DNA of 64,000 nt. Source: Timema cristinae. Lineage: Eukaryota > Arthropoda > Insecta > Phasmatodea > Timematidae. The stretch is taken from the NCBI GenBank assembly GCA_039000515.1, contig JBCFYV010000012.1:10184676-10248675 (forward strand), in the 5' to 3' direction. The translations under genes and the position numbers were made by a program. This document shows, in pieces, positions 32,107-45,049 of the stretch (position 1 is the stretch's first letter; each line of letters begins with the position of its first letter). The notes under the pieces are model-generated. The model was not told the origin of the DNA, searched no databases, and was given only the letters and a program-made list of their open reading frames with translations.

Positions 32107-33399
32107 ATCAACAGTTGTGGTTCTTATACCCTATTTAATATGAATATTAATTATTAGAACCCAAACTAACCCGAATGTATTAGAAGTACAATCTATTTAA
32201 ATAATTTGAACTTAAAGCCTAGAAATTATTTTTGTTGAAATCACATCCTTACGTCTTCCTTAATTAATTCCATATTTGAAGAATCTTACAGTAAATGTAA
32301 TAATTAGTGTCAGGGACCAACAATAACAAAAGTTAAAAATATTTATCTTAAAGCTTTCGAGATTGATAGTGTCTAAAGCTTTAGAATATATTTGATGGCC
32401 TATAACTAGAGACCTTACTGTTGGTACATAAAATGATTTTTTCAGCAAAAGACTATTAAATAAATTCAATTCAAATTAGAGAGGTATAGGAAAATTATGG
32501 TTAAATTGGTCATTCATAAATTTAAAATATTTGCCTTTGGTCACAGTATGACTGACACAAAAGCAAGATAAAACACCTATTTTTAATATTTTCTTCTTTG
32601 AGAATGCCCGTTCATTGAAGGAAATAAATTTTCAAAATTGAGAACTTTGAATAAGAATATTAAGAAAAAAAATGTAATGGTGTGGGCTGGAACTATTTTT
32701 TTCTTTAAATTTCAATCTTAAAAGGGTCAAAGAACAATTACGTTTGCAACTTAATAAAAATATTTAAAATTTCTATATTGCAAATTCTTATTTAATAGGA
32801 CCTTCGGATTTCAGAAATTTAAAATTTATACACGCGAAGGTATGTACTGAATTGTCGTATTAGTTTTATTTATTTTTAATCGTGATACTAAATAAATACT
32901 AAGAAGAAGCCTTGTTTGACTCTTGGTGGTGTTTTGCGAATGTTTGAGTTCAAAGGAGGTCTAGAGTAACGAGAAAAAAAGCTATAGAACGTACAAACTT
33001 AAGCTGCTTCCGGGTAAAAACGGGGGGAGGAAGGTTAGGTTTTTTTTAATGAACCGGGAGTATGAGGGGAGGTTTTTTATTGGTCAATGGTTAATTCTTG
33101 AAGCTTAATTTACCACGTAGTTAACTTAGTTTACTAATCATACGAGAGTATATTGGAGCTTTGATTACCAGCAGTGAAAGCTTCTGTGGTATATTATTTA
33201 CCATCTTTAAAGGTTCGGAAACAATGGTTTAGTAAAATTTAGTCGCACTTTGAAAAAAATTGCCAAAGTCGTGGGGTTTGTGATAAAGCCCAGCCTAAAA
33301 TATCAGCCGTTTTGTTATTTTTGTGCAATCTACAACTTAAGATATTTTTTTAGAAACATGAACCAATTTTTATGACATCAGGATTCCTATATATATATG

Positions 33400-33640
33400 A
33401 TCACCTCTGTAGTCTAGTCACTAATGGTCTAAGTTTCTGACTACAGATCCTGAAGTCTCGGGTTTGATTCTCAGTGCTTCCAGATTGTCTGTGAATAAGC
33501 GAGTCTGAAACTGGGTCAACTAGCCTTGTGAGGACAAATGAGGAACTACTTGAATAAAGAGGTAGTGGTCCGGTCTAGAAAAGTGATATTAACGACTAGG
33601 GGGCTCATTGTACTGACCACATTTCACCCTCTATACGTAT
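33400..33640 (+). mobile_element. tRNA-like SINE (family with a 33766-33872 inverted copy)
   Basis: The head contains 'ctctgtagtctagtcactaa' and 'aagtctcgggtttgattctc' (box B). The body (gaggaactacttgaataaag, then gctcattgtactgaccacat) is repeated inverted at 33766-33872. An AT-rich spacer lies between them, so the pair can form a large hairpin. Confidence 0.55.
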
Positions 33641-33765
33641 ATATATGCTATTTATATAATATATATATATATGCTATTTAGACGTGTTCCTTGGTGTTAG
33701 ACCACAATTGAGTCACACTGACTGAGTGGCCGCAGTCTGTTAGCGAAGATAGTGACAACCTCTGC

Positions 33766-33872
33766 GTATAGAGGGTGTCATGTGGTCAGTACAATGAGCC
33801 ACCTAGTCATTAATCTCACTTTTCTAGACAGGACCACTACCTCTTTATTCAAGTAGTTCCTCATTTGACCTC
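33766..33872 (-). repeat. Inverted partial copy of the 33400-33640 SINE
   Basis: Reverse complement of about 33526-33640 (for example ctttattcaagtagttcctc). It lacks the tRNA-like head. Confidence 0.75.
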
Positions 33873-34355
33873 CTGCTATTTAGACGTGTTCTCAATTTCC
33901 TAAAACAGTATAGTTGAGAACTCTAACAAAAAGGCCTTGAACTGTTGATTTATAAAGAAAAAATTACAAAACCTCTGAACTTAGGCTAGGTTTTATTACA
34001 AACCCCGTGACTTGGGCGATTTTCCCCTAGATGCAACTTATTTTCACTTTCTTGAATATAATATATATTTACCACAAAAGCTTTCAGTGCCCCACTTACT
34101 GCTGATAATCCAAGTTCCTATGGACTCTTGTACGATTGGTTGGTTACGTAGTAAAAATAGAACCATAAGTATATATATTTATATACAAATATATTAATAT
34201 ATGGGGTTATATATAAATATATTTATGTATATTCATGTATACGTGTATATATGAATATGTATATAATATCAATATATTGTATAGTGGTAGTCACGTTGGC
34301 AAAAATATTTTATTTCACGTGTCTTATATTCATCCAAAATTGCTACAATGAACTA

Positions 34356-34555
34356 CAGTAGCCCCGTGGCTTCTTTGGTGCTGACTGACACCTAACAGCT
34401 AACTTCTGACAGTCAACATTTAGGTATATACCTAAAAGTGACAGCTGCTAAACACATGTTTTTGCAGATCATATGGTTCGGCGTATGGATACATAATTTG
34501 GTCTGGTAACTTTTTAAAGCTGTCAGTCAACACTAAAGAAGCCATGGAGCTACTG
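34356..34555. mobile_element. Mariner-like miniature inverted-repeat element (about 200 bp)
   Basis: Terminal inverted repeats of about 35 bp: left CAGTAGCCCCGTGGCTTCTT, right the reverse complement of CAGTAGCTCCATGGCTTCTT, both continuing as T(T/A)(A/G)GTG(C/T)TGACTGAC. It is flanked by TA at 34354-34355 and 34556-34557. TA duplication and CAGT-type ends fit Tc1/mariner-derived miniature elements. No coding capacity. Confidence 0.65.
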
Positions 34556-36172
34556 TATTAATATGTTTAGATAGTAATTTAATGCGCTGAGTAAAAGTTA
34601 GTAAAACTCTTCTCGTAGAATGAGCGCCTCTAACTAAAGTATTTGATGTGATGCAAGCATTTCACATGTGTGGGTTACTGAAACCTCACCATGCCATTTT
34701 ATTTACGTTAAACGATTATAGTCTCGGCGAAAACACCACAATTTTGTACATATGTGTGCCATAACTTTGTTTTAATACTCTGGCAACACTGGCGTGTAAG
34801 GTTCGTTGTAGAAGGTAAACTGGCGGGAAGTTATTGTCTTCTCTCTCTCTCTCTCTGTAAAATGAAGTTCAGCGTCGCGACGGAGACTAGCTATCAGTGT
34901 CTGGTAGGGAGGAAGAGAATATGAACTGTTAGACAATTACCTGGAGAATGTTCCCCCATCATTTCAAACCTTGACTATAGTCTAGAGTAGAAAACGGTCC
35001 CCTTCTCCCACGACCACTGAAAGGAGCAATTTTCCGCCAGGTTACAGATGAAAGTGATTTCTAGGCACTACAATGATGTATACAGGCAATTAAACTACAG
35101 TAATTCCTCGACTTTATGGTGGGATGGTAGGAAACGCGAATTGAGGGCAGCATTTTATCAATTTTAGAGCAAAAAAAAAGTTAAGCCAAAATAAATTAAA
35201 TATTACTCCATTATAAACATTTAGTTTAATTTTCTTCGCATGGTGTAATCTCAAAAGTTATTGAATATAATTTTGTGAATACTGTCCTAGAATACGATGA
35301 AAACTTTTATCTTCATTTTAAAAAGTTTCTCATTAAATTCTAATATAATCATAGGGGATATTCAGGAATTTACTGTTGAGATTATTATGTGTAGAAAATT
35401 AAATTCTTATGTCTCTACTAGAGAAATATCTTATTTGTTTTGGCGAAAAAAAAAGTTTTCTTTAAAACCGCAAAACCACCGACATTCTCTCGCGTCCCCT
35501 TCCAACCCACCTTAAGTGATTCGAGTTAAGGAGATTTGTAAATAAGCGGTTGCGATACTTCGACTAGCAATCTCATCCATCAATCGCAGCGTTCCTAGTA
35601 AGGTGATAGTGTCGTCGCTACTTTGTTTCTATCTTGAGCCCAAGTTGTGTCTTTTTTTGTCAACCTACACTTAGTTTTCACTATAAACAAAGTAAAAACC
35701 CTAAATATGTATGTGGAACGTAAAAGTGATGGTAAGTGGCAATAAGGAGTGCGTTATTACATTTCCAATCACGATTGGACTTACGCGGTGTCAACTTGCG
35801 CGGAAACCTTCATAATGAATTAACCCCTATGTCAAGGACTTCTACCTATATTCATTGATACACATTTTAGGAATAATTTATAAAAACACTTTTGACTTCT
35901 ATTTTATTTTAATTTCACACAGTAATTTAAATACAGTTTTTGTAACAAAATTACATTCTAGTTTCAAAAATGTTCTACTGAACAATAGATTCATATATTT
36001 TTCTAAGTTAGGTTAAATTAAAAGGATAAACATAATTATGTTTATTTTAGTTATGTTTGAATCTAATAATTAATACAAATCTAACATCAATTCGTAGTCC
36101 ACTCGTGTATATTTAACCACTGATAATTTAATCTATGAAAATATACACATAGTCTTATATATATATATATAT

Positions 36173-36305
36173 ATCCATTTTGTAATGTGTTTACAACCAT
36201 GTACTCTACCTCTAGAAATGTGTTGCTCTTTTCAAAAGTAGGTATGCTACTATATATATATTTCTTCTAGAGGTACATTGTTGTAAGCACATTTCAAAAT
36301 GGATT
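36173..36305. repeat. Imperfect palindrome (fold-back repeat)
   Basis: The left arm begins 'ccattttgtaatgtgtttac' and includes 'tacctctagaa'. The right arm reverses it ('ttctagaggta', then 'gtaagcacatttcaaaatgg'). It may be a small miniature transposon. It sits next to (TA)n. Confidence 0.55.
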
Positions 36306-36330
36306 ATGTACCTTCTATTTTTTATTATAG

Positions 36331-36332
36331 CC

Positions 36333-36380
<48 letters not shown>

Positions 36381-36650
36381 ACCGTGTCTTACTACCCGTT
36401 CGGGCTATACGCACTTACGCTAATGTGTAATGGTAGGGTGATTGTGAGATTAAATGGAGGACCTACAGTTTAACGTGGGATCCGGACCGGGGTGGAGGCC
36501 TGGCATTCCACACATTCACAAGTTGTGATTAATACACTTCTTGTCAGAGGTAAAGGAAGGGTTTGGTAATCAGATAAATCTGTGCCGGGACCGAGGATTG
36601 AAACCCGGCGCCAGCACAGAAGTCTGACACCTTACCCCTAGACCGCTACT
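36331..36650 (-). mobile_element. (ATT)n tRNA-derived SINE, head truncated or altered
   Basis: Same family as 5018-5312: (ATT)n tail at the left, the body 'cgggctatacgcacttacgc', and a tRNA-like head at the right (box B on the minus strand, cgggtttcaatcctcgg). The first bases of the head differ (gtagcggtctagg instead of gtgacctggtggtctagg). No clear target duplication was found. Confidence 0.75.
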
Positions 36651-38716
36651 ACTATCCTTGTAATAAAGTTATAGAGATGGCATTATGTTGATAATATTTT
36701 ACTTTCAGTATATGTTTCTACAGACTAGCGTAAAACCACTTATTGAATGTTATTTAATAATAGTTCAAACGTGTTTCATATTATATCATAAAACGTAAGT
36801 TTTTCTAGTGAACAGCTAGTTATACTTAATAGTATTAAAAGTTAATCTAAAGTGTCGTTTTAATTTTATTGATTCTTATAAAAATACTGTTAACAGATTA
36901 AGTAAATCTTTCTCTTGATTTTCCTTATCAGTCATTATAAAATATTATTTATTTATTTATTTATTTAAGGGTATATTCCTAGAGCATTAGTTCATTGTAC
37001 CAATATGGAGCTTTAGAAAGTTTCTTGAGACATATTTTCCTATAAACTGTTATCTTTACTTGTCAAACTAACAATTATTTATGAAAAGTAAAAGTTCCAA
37101 CTCTTCAATTTTGATTTCTACAAATACAAATATTCAAATGAGATAAAGATTGGCAGATGAGTTATAATTTATTGATCTCTTTACCTTTCTTTTAACTTTT
37201 TGTTCTCATTTTTTTTGGTACGCCGTGCCCGCGTCCCTTAACCTAAAAATGGAATTTTAATTTTCTCCTCCATGCAAAGAAGGCGAGTTGATCTCCTTGG
37301 ATGGAATAGTAATTGCAGTTTAATTCGTGCGTTCTTTTGTTCTTTGAGAACACAAAGAACAACTTTATCAAGGGGATGAAGCTCTCACGGGGTGGCAGGA
37401 GAGGAGGGGGTGGTAAGATTACAACTTGTTCCTGAATTCCTTTTCCACCGTGTTTTACAGTAGATTGGAGGCATTGTTCGAAAATCGTGTTGAAGAATTA
37501 TTTTGTGTATTTAAAAAAAAAATCTTTGTTGGTGTTTCTTTCTTTATTTTCAGGCATCATGAATATAAAAAGTATGTTCAGTAATAAATCTAAAAAATGC
37601 TCTTATAAAACTCTTTGCAGTCCAGCTGCTCACTCACCTGGTAGAGCGTCTGATAAGTGTTTTGGGGTTCGATTCATAATTCGGTTGAAAAATATATTGT
37701 TGGTGAGATTGAAGCTTTCAATTTAAGGATAGATGTCTGGTGCACAGGGGGTTGCTCTAAAGTAAAGCTATTTTGTAAATAGTTGGCTGATATAATTAGT
37801 CGGTTCAGAAAGAGATAATTTGTAAATTCATGTTTTTGACTTCTGTTTATCATCATTTAGAATGCACTTCAAAAATAATTATTGATTTATTTATCAAAAC
37901 ATACTGTATAAGTTATCCTTACTAAGGATTCTAATGAGTTCTTTAAACAGTCAAGGAGTCACGATACTCTCGGAGAGAAAAATTGGGGCTAAACCCTGCA
38001 AAAGATTGGAAACCACTAAGTTAAAGAGGTTCATAAACCAATTCTATGATCTGGCATCGTTTTGCCAAAACTCATAGAACATGTGATTGCAATGGCGCAA
38101 TCCCCAACCCCTTCCAAATCACAAATATTTATCAACCCTATATATTTCAATCGTGAAGCGGTTCCTTTCGACGACGATTTCCATAACTCTGCACAGTAGA
38201 AGTTTTACCAAACCAATTTTCTGTTGTTGTTTTTTTTACAAATAAAAGTATTTTCTTTAAGGCTTATTATATAAAAGTTAATACTGTATATTTTTCGTAG
38301 CGAAGCCGCAATATGCAAATAATGTACGGACTCTGTTGCATGTTTTTCAATTTCATAAAAAATTCGTTAACGTTTCTAGAGAAAAAGGGTATCAAGCTGG
38401 ATACTTGCAGAAAAATCACAAAACGTTTGAACTTAGGTAGGGCCTTATGTTAACCTTTTGATATGGGCATGCAAGAAAGTTGACCAAGGTGATTTTTCTC
38501 TAGATTCCATAAAAATTAAATTTAAAACATATAGAAAGCAATAAAGAGTGTGTGAAAGCATAGGTTACATTTAGAGATTAGGCTACGATTTTATATTCAA
38601 AAGGAGTTCTACTACGCACATTAAAAGTACGCCTGCAATGTCTTGGATGCGCCACTGAATCATTGTTTTCCTTTTCCCGTGTGTACCAACCTAACGTTTG
38701 TCCTAACATGTTACAG

Positions 38717-38927
38717 AGACCATCTGGAGGACGGACCTAGACTTCGTGGTGGTCCATCGGTACCGCTTGGAGGTGATGAGCCTCATGAACCATACGAGCC
38801 CCAACTTCCTGCCGACACCCCTCCCCTTCGTCACCTCCTCCATCACAGCAGGGGTGACGCTCAACGTCACAACGCCTCATACCGCGACGCTAGTGCACTG
38901 CTTAAGAATTTGCACAAGGTCACAATG
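38717..38927 (+). CDS. tinc: tincar exon (first recognised in the window)
   Basis: Acceptor ...atgttacag, exon AGACCATCTGG..., donor gtgaga at 38928. An alternative acceptor two bases on (cagag|ACC) is possible. The peptide starts TIWRTDLDFVVVHRYRLEV, which matches what I remember of insect protein tincar, and goes on to NHTSPNFLP and ITAGVTLNVTT (possible N-glycosylation sites). It ends in phase 2 (TG) and joins in frame to the next exon if that begins at 40164. tincar encodes a multi-pass membrane protein, described in Drosophila with about eight membrane spans. Exons for the N-terminal spans were not found. Confidence 0.8.
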
Positions 38928-38963
38928 GTGAGAATACACTTTATAAGGCTGCTGGTTGGTCGG

Positions 38964-39165
38964 TGATAGGACTTGCTGGTGTTGCTGTTTAGTTCGTGAT
39001 AAGAGTTGCTGGTGTTGTTGTTTAGTTCGTGATAAGAGTTGCTGGTGTTGTTGTTTAGTTCGTGATAATACTTGCTGGTGTTGCTGTTTAGTTCGTGATA
39101 TAAGACTTGCTGTTGTTGCTGTTTAGATCGTGATATAAGACTTACTGGTGTTGCTGTTTAGTTGA
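38964..39165 (+). repeat. Minisatellite in a tincar intron, about 43-bp unit
   Basis: About five copies of 'cttgctggtgttgctgttta' plus 'gttcgtgata(t)aaga', with small differences between copies (gttgctgg, actgg). Confidence 0.85.
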
Positions 39166-39668
39166 TTTTTATAAGACTTGCGGGTCATAAAATGGTTGTG
39201 ATATTTAGCCTTGCAAACAAAATTCACATTAGAAGCTGCTTTCCCTTGAATGAAAGCCAAGACTTCTACCAAAAAATAATGATAAAGCATTTTTTTTATA
39301 TTTGTACATAAAAGTAGTTTTTTTTTCATAACCTACTAGTTAAGGTTGTTTGTAAGATGATTTGACCATACATTTAGTTCAGATTTCAGATCTCTTCGGA
39401 GGCAAAAAATTTAAGTTTCATCTGTTTAAAACTATTGAAGTCAATTCTTGCTACGAAATCCCTGCACAGAATAAATATTTTTGCAAATCAGTATTCTAAA
39501 AATTCCAACTAAGAGATATAATCTTCAGAAAACACTTTTAGAACTCACTTGAAAAGAGCAGTATAGCCATTAGAGCCAAACATAGCAATTTCCTTTTATT
39601 TACCTTGCCCCTACATAACTTTGAAATCAAGAAAACGATACAAAAAAAACCTCAAAATTGTTTGATCC

Positions 39669-39669
<1 letters not shown>

Positions 39670-39722
<53 letters not shown>

Positions 39723-39990
39723 GCACCGCGTCTTACTACCCGTTCGGGTTATACGCACTGACGCTAATGTGTAATGGTAGGGTGATTGTGAGATGAAATG
39801 AAGGGCCTACAGTTTAACGTGGAATCCGAACCACGGTGAAGGCCCCACTCACAAGTTGGGATTAATACACGTATTGTTAGAGGTGAAGGAAGTGTTTGAT
39901 AGTCAGATAAATCTGTGCCGGGACCGAGGATTGAATCCCGGACTCTAGCACAGAAGTCCGACACCTTACCCCTAGACCACCAGGTCACCA
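39670..39990 (-). mobile_element. (ATT)n tRNA-derived SINE in a tincar intron
   Basis: Full-length copy in minus orientation, flanked by an 8-bp target duplication TTGATCCT (39662-39669 and 39991-39998). The head on the minus strand reads 'ggtgacctggtggtctaggg' and the box B is 'cgggattcaatcctcgg'. A short deletion removes part of the body found in other copies. Confidence 0.85.
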
Positions 39991-40163
39991 TTGATCCTAA
40001 ATAAAAAATAGAGTAACCTAGGATTTTTAAAAAAAAGCTAGGCAACACACAAGTTGCTATTTGATTATTTAATAAAAAACTAGATATAGCGTTGAAAAAA
40101 ATCTAAGTTGATAAAACGGGATAAGTCGCTAAATATGGTCGAATGGTGGTACTTGCAGCCCAG

Positions 40164-40473
40164 CCAAGCGCTGAGCACGGCAGCGACCTTACTCAACACT
40201 ACACTAGCGTCGACCCTGCCCTCTCTGAGCACAGCCAGTAGTCTCGCCCTGCGCACCGTGGAGGACTTGGTAAGCGAGACAGAGAACCACCGCTGGGGTC
40301 CTGTGTCAGCAGAGTTCCTCAACTACGCCCTGGCGCTGCTGGTGTACGCCGTGCGCTACCCGGCCGTTTTCTGGAACACCAACAAGGGGTTCGGTGCGCT
40401 CTTTTCCTTCCAGCTGCTGGCCAATGGGGTGCAGAGTCTGCTCGCCTATGCTGGCATGTGTGTGCTTTACAAG
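40164..40473 (+). CDS. tinc: tincar exon (membrane-spanning segments)
   Basis: Two AGs are available as acceptor (exon from 40159 or 40164). Only 40164 keeps the frame with the upstream exon. The donor after AAG is gtgggt at 40474. The peptide has an outer-loop-like stretch (ALSTAATLLNTTLAS), then FLNYALALLVYAVRYPAVFW and GALFSFQLLANGVQSLLAYA, two hydrophobic segments matching the tincar membrane core. It ends in phase 0. Reading starts inside what looks like a variable extracellular loop. Confidence 0.85.
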
Positions 40474-42060
40474 GTGGGTTGACACCTCAAGTGTGCTTTC
40501 AGGGGTTAGACCCCTTCGTGTACACTTTCAAATAACCAATTATTAGCTTAAGAACCTATCACATACCCACCCTTAACTAGAGCCCCATTTTCATAAAAAG
40601 GGCCTTTAAGAGAGAAAAAATGCAATAATATAAATGTTATGTGGTTAGCACTGACAACATTTTACTCCATTATTAGTGTTATTTTATAAGAATTAATATT
40701 ATCTATTCAAAGTGACAACTGCCGATCACATGACTTGCAGGTTAAAGCTTAAGTCACATCAATGATACATCACATACCTTCAGTGTCACAACAAAATATT
40801 ATTAAATAGAGTTCATACCGTGTGTGACATCACAGACCATCACCGGCCGATATTCTCAAGAATAATATTTTGATAGTGATGGTCGATCCTCCATTCTAGT
40901 CATGGGAAATGAGTTGCATCAGTGCACACTCGCCATTTATTCGCTTTGTGCCTTTTGAAAAACCTTTAAAACTGGATTATGAACTTTTAATTAAGTATAT
41001 CAAGATGAAGAATTACAGGATATAGACAAATAAAAAATAGAGTGATAATATTCACAAATATACAATGTGAAGAATAATCAGCAAGGAATTAAAAAACAGC
41101 TTATTTCTTAAAATGAACATTGATGTATTTTCACTTACTTAATACTTTGATACAATATAACATGTATTATGTTAGTAAATTATATCTTGACTTGGGATAG
41201 GAAGTTGTGATTTTGTTATTTTTAACTTGTCACGCTATCATCTATAATATAATAGAGCATCCACATCAGGAAAGGTGGTATCTGATGGCTAGCAGAAGGT
41301 TCGTTTGCAAACATTGGCTGGAAGTGACGGTTGTCAACCTACCTATTGGAAAATAATAATTATTTGCTCAGTAATACTATAACATCAATAAGAAAGTGTT
41401 ATCAAATGAGTCTAATAATACTTTCCTAAAGATTACTGAATAACTACTAAGTTATTATTACTATAATATTAATTAAACTATAGCTATTCACATTTGGATG
41501 GTTGTGGAAAGCGCACTAATTAAGCAGTGTTCTGCTTATCCACATGCCTCGGGCTTAATTTGTGTTCATATGTAATTTTATAAATACATATGTAGACCTA
41601 TTATAATGGATTACAATTATGTTATCTACGTTTATTCAAGGTCTCCGAGGGAAGGTAACACCAGCATATTTACAGTTTTAGAACAAAACACATTTCTGGG
41701 CTCGATAAACAAAACAACCTTTTCTTGGTTATCAATAGTTCTTGAATATATGTCCTGAGTAGAGTAGTATTGAACCAGGATTATTTTTATTCGTTTAAAA
41801 AGTTTCTGTATGCCACACTGCTTATGACCAAAATAAATATTCAAGAACTGTTGAGATTAACACATGCAGAAAATTAAATCTAACATATCTACTGAAACTT
41901 TTTTTATAATTTAGCCAAAAAGATTTTTTCTATAAAAATTGCCAAAATACTGATCTTAGCTTGTGTTTCCCTCCCCTTAAACACATATTAAATCTGTTTC
42001 CATATATTTGATTGAATTAAATGTAGCTTGTAGTGTACTAATACATGTTACTGTTCCCAG

Positions 42061-42236
42061 GTGCAGGTGTATGGCGCTGAGGAGGCATTGCCTCTTTCAC
42101 CTCATCGAGGAAGCGGGGCTCACAACCAGTCCTCCGGATTCCTCCTCAACACCCATGTCACCCTCGCGCTATTCATTCTGTCGAACATACTGGTACTGGC
42201 TTCCAGTCTAGTACTCTACCTATATGGCTACGGCAG
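42061..42236 (+). CDS. tinc: tincar exon with GC donor
   Basis: Acceptor ctgttcccag, exon GTGCAGGTGTATGG.... The peptide VQVYGAEEALPL leads to a membrane span (LALFILSNILVLASSLVLYL) and YGYGR. Frame agreement with the next exon (which needs two bases carried over) requires the donor AG|gcgagt at 42237, a GC-AG intron, rather than a GT. The nearest GT (CGA|gtcctt) gives the wrong phase and is a poor consensus. Confidence 0.82.
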
Positions 42237-43768
42237 GCGAGTCCTTGTTTATTACCAATACGGACTAGTTCTGACAGTGGTTATGAATAATAGAACACAA
42301 AATTAATAACTTCCATAAACTAGCGAAGGTGATTCTTACTCTACCCAAGATAAAATTAATCTTGTACATTAAGAAGATTTAATACAATTTATCAGTTATC
42401 TCTGAACAAATGTGTGATTATCAATACGCATAGTAACAGAAAACGTTAAATATTAATATATTTTACTATACCAACCATATTATGTAATTCTCTTGGCACA
42501 AGAAGGAACTATGCACATAAGTGGAGGTTGGTGGACCTCAGGAGCTGGGAAAGCAGCTTTGAATGTGGGGTCAGGGGTAAAAACGTTCCAAGGCTGGTTT
42601 TTTTCTTTAGGCTTTAAAATCTTCCTTTAAATAATTTTAGTGGTATGAAATGTATTTAACTAGCAAGTGCTTAATTATGGCACAAAGTTTTATTTTTGTA
42701 CTTTAACTATGCAAATCAAGACCTGTTAGAGCAGTCTTGAACACATGGCTGATGTAAAATTGACACTGTGCATGCACTAACATTGACCAAGAGCACTCCA
42801 TAAATATTTTACTATTGTATCCTTTCATTGGCCGAAATATTCCTCGGCAGTGGAAGGCAGTTAAAATTTTGCTTATTTTCCTATACAGACATGCGTACAC
42901 TTTAACCTTACCTCCCATTTACCCCTCCTGCTATTTGAATGCTTTGCAAAAAAGTTGGCTTCTAATAGGCCCTTGTAGCAAGGCCAGACCCACAAACATG
43001 CCTGACAAATATGAAGTTCAAACAAAGTTGCTGTCAAAATTATAAAATATATTAGGTTTGTGATCCAAACAATATTTGTAAACATAACATTTTTTATTTA
43101 TCTTGAAGTAAGCAAGCAATATTTTCAATGTTCTCATGGACTTGATGAACACCTAGTCATGTAGAGCTACTACAGCATTTATTATTGTATTTTATTCATG
43201 TTCTTATATTTATTATTATTTATATTTATTAAGATGAAAATGAAAATTAGATGAAAGAATTGTTTGAGTGAACTTGGCATTAATTTCATTCTACCATGAA
43301 GCTTTGCCCCGAATGTTCAAATGGAATAAGAGAGGAATTTTATTGAAGTTTACAGAAGATTTATTAATAAAGGCTGTGTTGATAAATACCAATTTAAATA
43401 TTACAACAACTTGGGTCTATTATAAATTATATTGGTTATCGAACTTTTTGAAACAAATACAAAAACTATCAGTATTTTTTTAACAGAGAATTTTTTATTT
43501 TAATTAGCTTATTTGTATTATTTAACACTTTGTTGTTACATCTTTGTTTGTATTAGTACAACTATACTTAGTTAAAAATTACTATAAATTGTAATGTGTG
43601 AACCTCCCTCAATCATGTGTGCCAATACTCAAATAGCCATCCCCTTCCATTTTACTTGTCAGACAAGTTCATCTTTATATCCAACAGAAGGAGTCGACAA
43701 TGTTAACTTGCATCTAAGCTCCAGAATCATGGTATCTTATTAACACTAGGAGAGATTGTTAGTACTAA

Positions 43769-43944
43769 GAGCCAGTTTCATAATCAGACTTAGTACGCCT
43801 CGAGTTCAATGCTATACTAAATACAAGACTACACTTACCTAAACACAAATAGAATGGGCCAGTTTCTCATATGAAACTGGCCCATTACATTCTGCACTTA
43901 ATATAGCACTTGAGGTGTACTAAGTCTGACAATGAAACTGGCTC
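43769..43944. mobile_element. Fold-back miniature transposon (Tourist-like)
   Basis: 176 bp with long inverted ends: left GAGCCAGTTTCATAATCAGA, right the reverse complement of GAGCCAGTTTCATTGTCAGA. A second, inner palindrome (gggccagtttctcatatgaa...actggccc) lies in the middle. It is flanked by TAA at 43766-43768 and 43945-43947, the target duplication of PIF/Harbinger-type miniature elements. It sits in a tincar intron. Confidence 0.7.
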
Positions 43945-44881
43945 TAAGAAACTAACGTTTACAAGCATATTTGAATTTTCCTTTTGATCTATAATAGTGT
44001 ATATTATTAAATAGTAAGTGAACATTAAAATACATATTAACTTATATAGATAAAATTCAATTAAAAAACTTAGTGATTAATGTACTTTGATTTAGTAAAA
44101 TTATGGGTTTTTTAATAATATATAAGTGGCTCATTATGGAAAACAAAGTTTTTTTAAATTCTAATTCATGATTTTATAAAATTATAGAATCGAAATGCCC
44201 TTCTAGTCTCTACTCAGAAGTGACCAAAACATCTTCCATACATAAATATTAAACACAAAATATAACTTCTCTAAAAGTACCCAAACATTGAATGAAAAAC
44301 ATTGAAAAATCATTTACCTTTCAAGCGACTGGGGCTAGGAATGCTGTACCATCAGAATTTAAAGATTTAAAAGCTGTGAATATTTTCTGAAAAAGGTGGA
44401 AGAATCATTTGCTGGGCAATATTTTTTTTTTTAATTGAGCGTCAAATACAAATCTGTAAAAGAAGTCTGCTATTAGAAATAATTTTTAACATTAAGTCTC
44501 AATATTTGTACTACTCAACATCTTATGATATCTAGAATATTATTAACACAAGTAATTCTCAAATTGTAAGCTGAAATTATTCAAGTATAAATAAATAAAT
44601 ATTTTATTTTACCGATACAGAGTGGAATAACTAAATAATACCTTTTACTGGGGAGAGATTAGGTCCTTATGTTTTAACCCTAAGCAAAGTGTCAGTGATA
44701 AAAAATGTTAATATTTTTCATAACACACTGACATATTTTGTTAATAAAGTAAATAGGGAGGGAGTACATCCCCTAAAACCACCACTATTTTCACGCCCAT
44801 GTTGGCGTATATGACTCACTGAAAACCTATAAAATGTATCGTAGCAGCTATAATAACTCCTGTTTGGTGTTCCACCACCAG

Positions 44882-45049
44882 GTTCAATGCATTTTTGAAC
44901 CAGGAGCGAGAGCGTCGTGTGATTATCCTGAGGGACGGCCGCTCTGGTGGCGGCTGGGGTTACTTCACACACTGCGCTGCCCTCTGTGTGCTGCTAGCCA
45001 TAGCTGTCTGCAATGCACCAATTCTCTACGACTACACCGTTGTTTACAG
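44882..45049 (+). CDS. tinc: tincar exon
   Basis: Acceptor ttccaccaccag, donor gtacta at 45050. The peptide begins FNAFLNQERERRVIILRDG, a charged cytoplasmic loop, and continues to a membrane segment (HCAALCVLLAIAVCNAPILY) and DYTVVYR. It has 168 nt with one base taken from the previous exon and two given to the next. Confidence 0.87.

Larger units (their letters stand above)
32107..38716. other. Gene-free stretch before the first recognised tincar exon
   Basis: No coding exon is recognised. It contains an inverted pair of SINE copies (33400-33640 and 33766-33872), a mariner-like miniature element (34356-34555), an imperfect palindrome (36173-36305), an (ATT)n SINE (36331-36650) and AT-rich DNA. 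The next exon belongs to the interior of tincar, so at least the right part is probably intron. The Polinton-class element may therefore sit in an intron or upstream of this gene; earlier tincar exons were not found. Confidence 0.5.
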
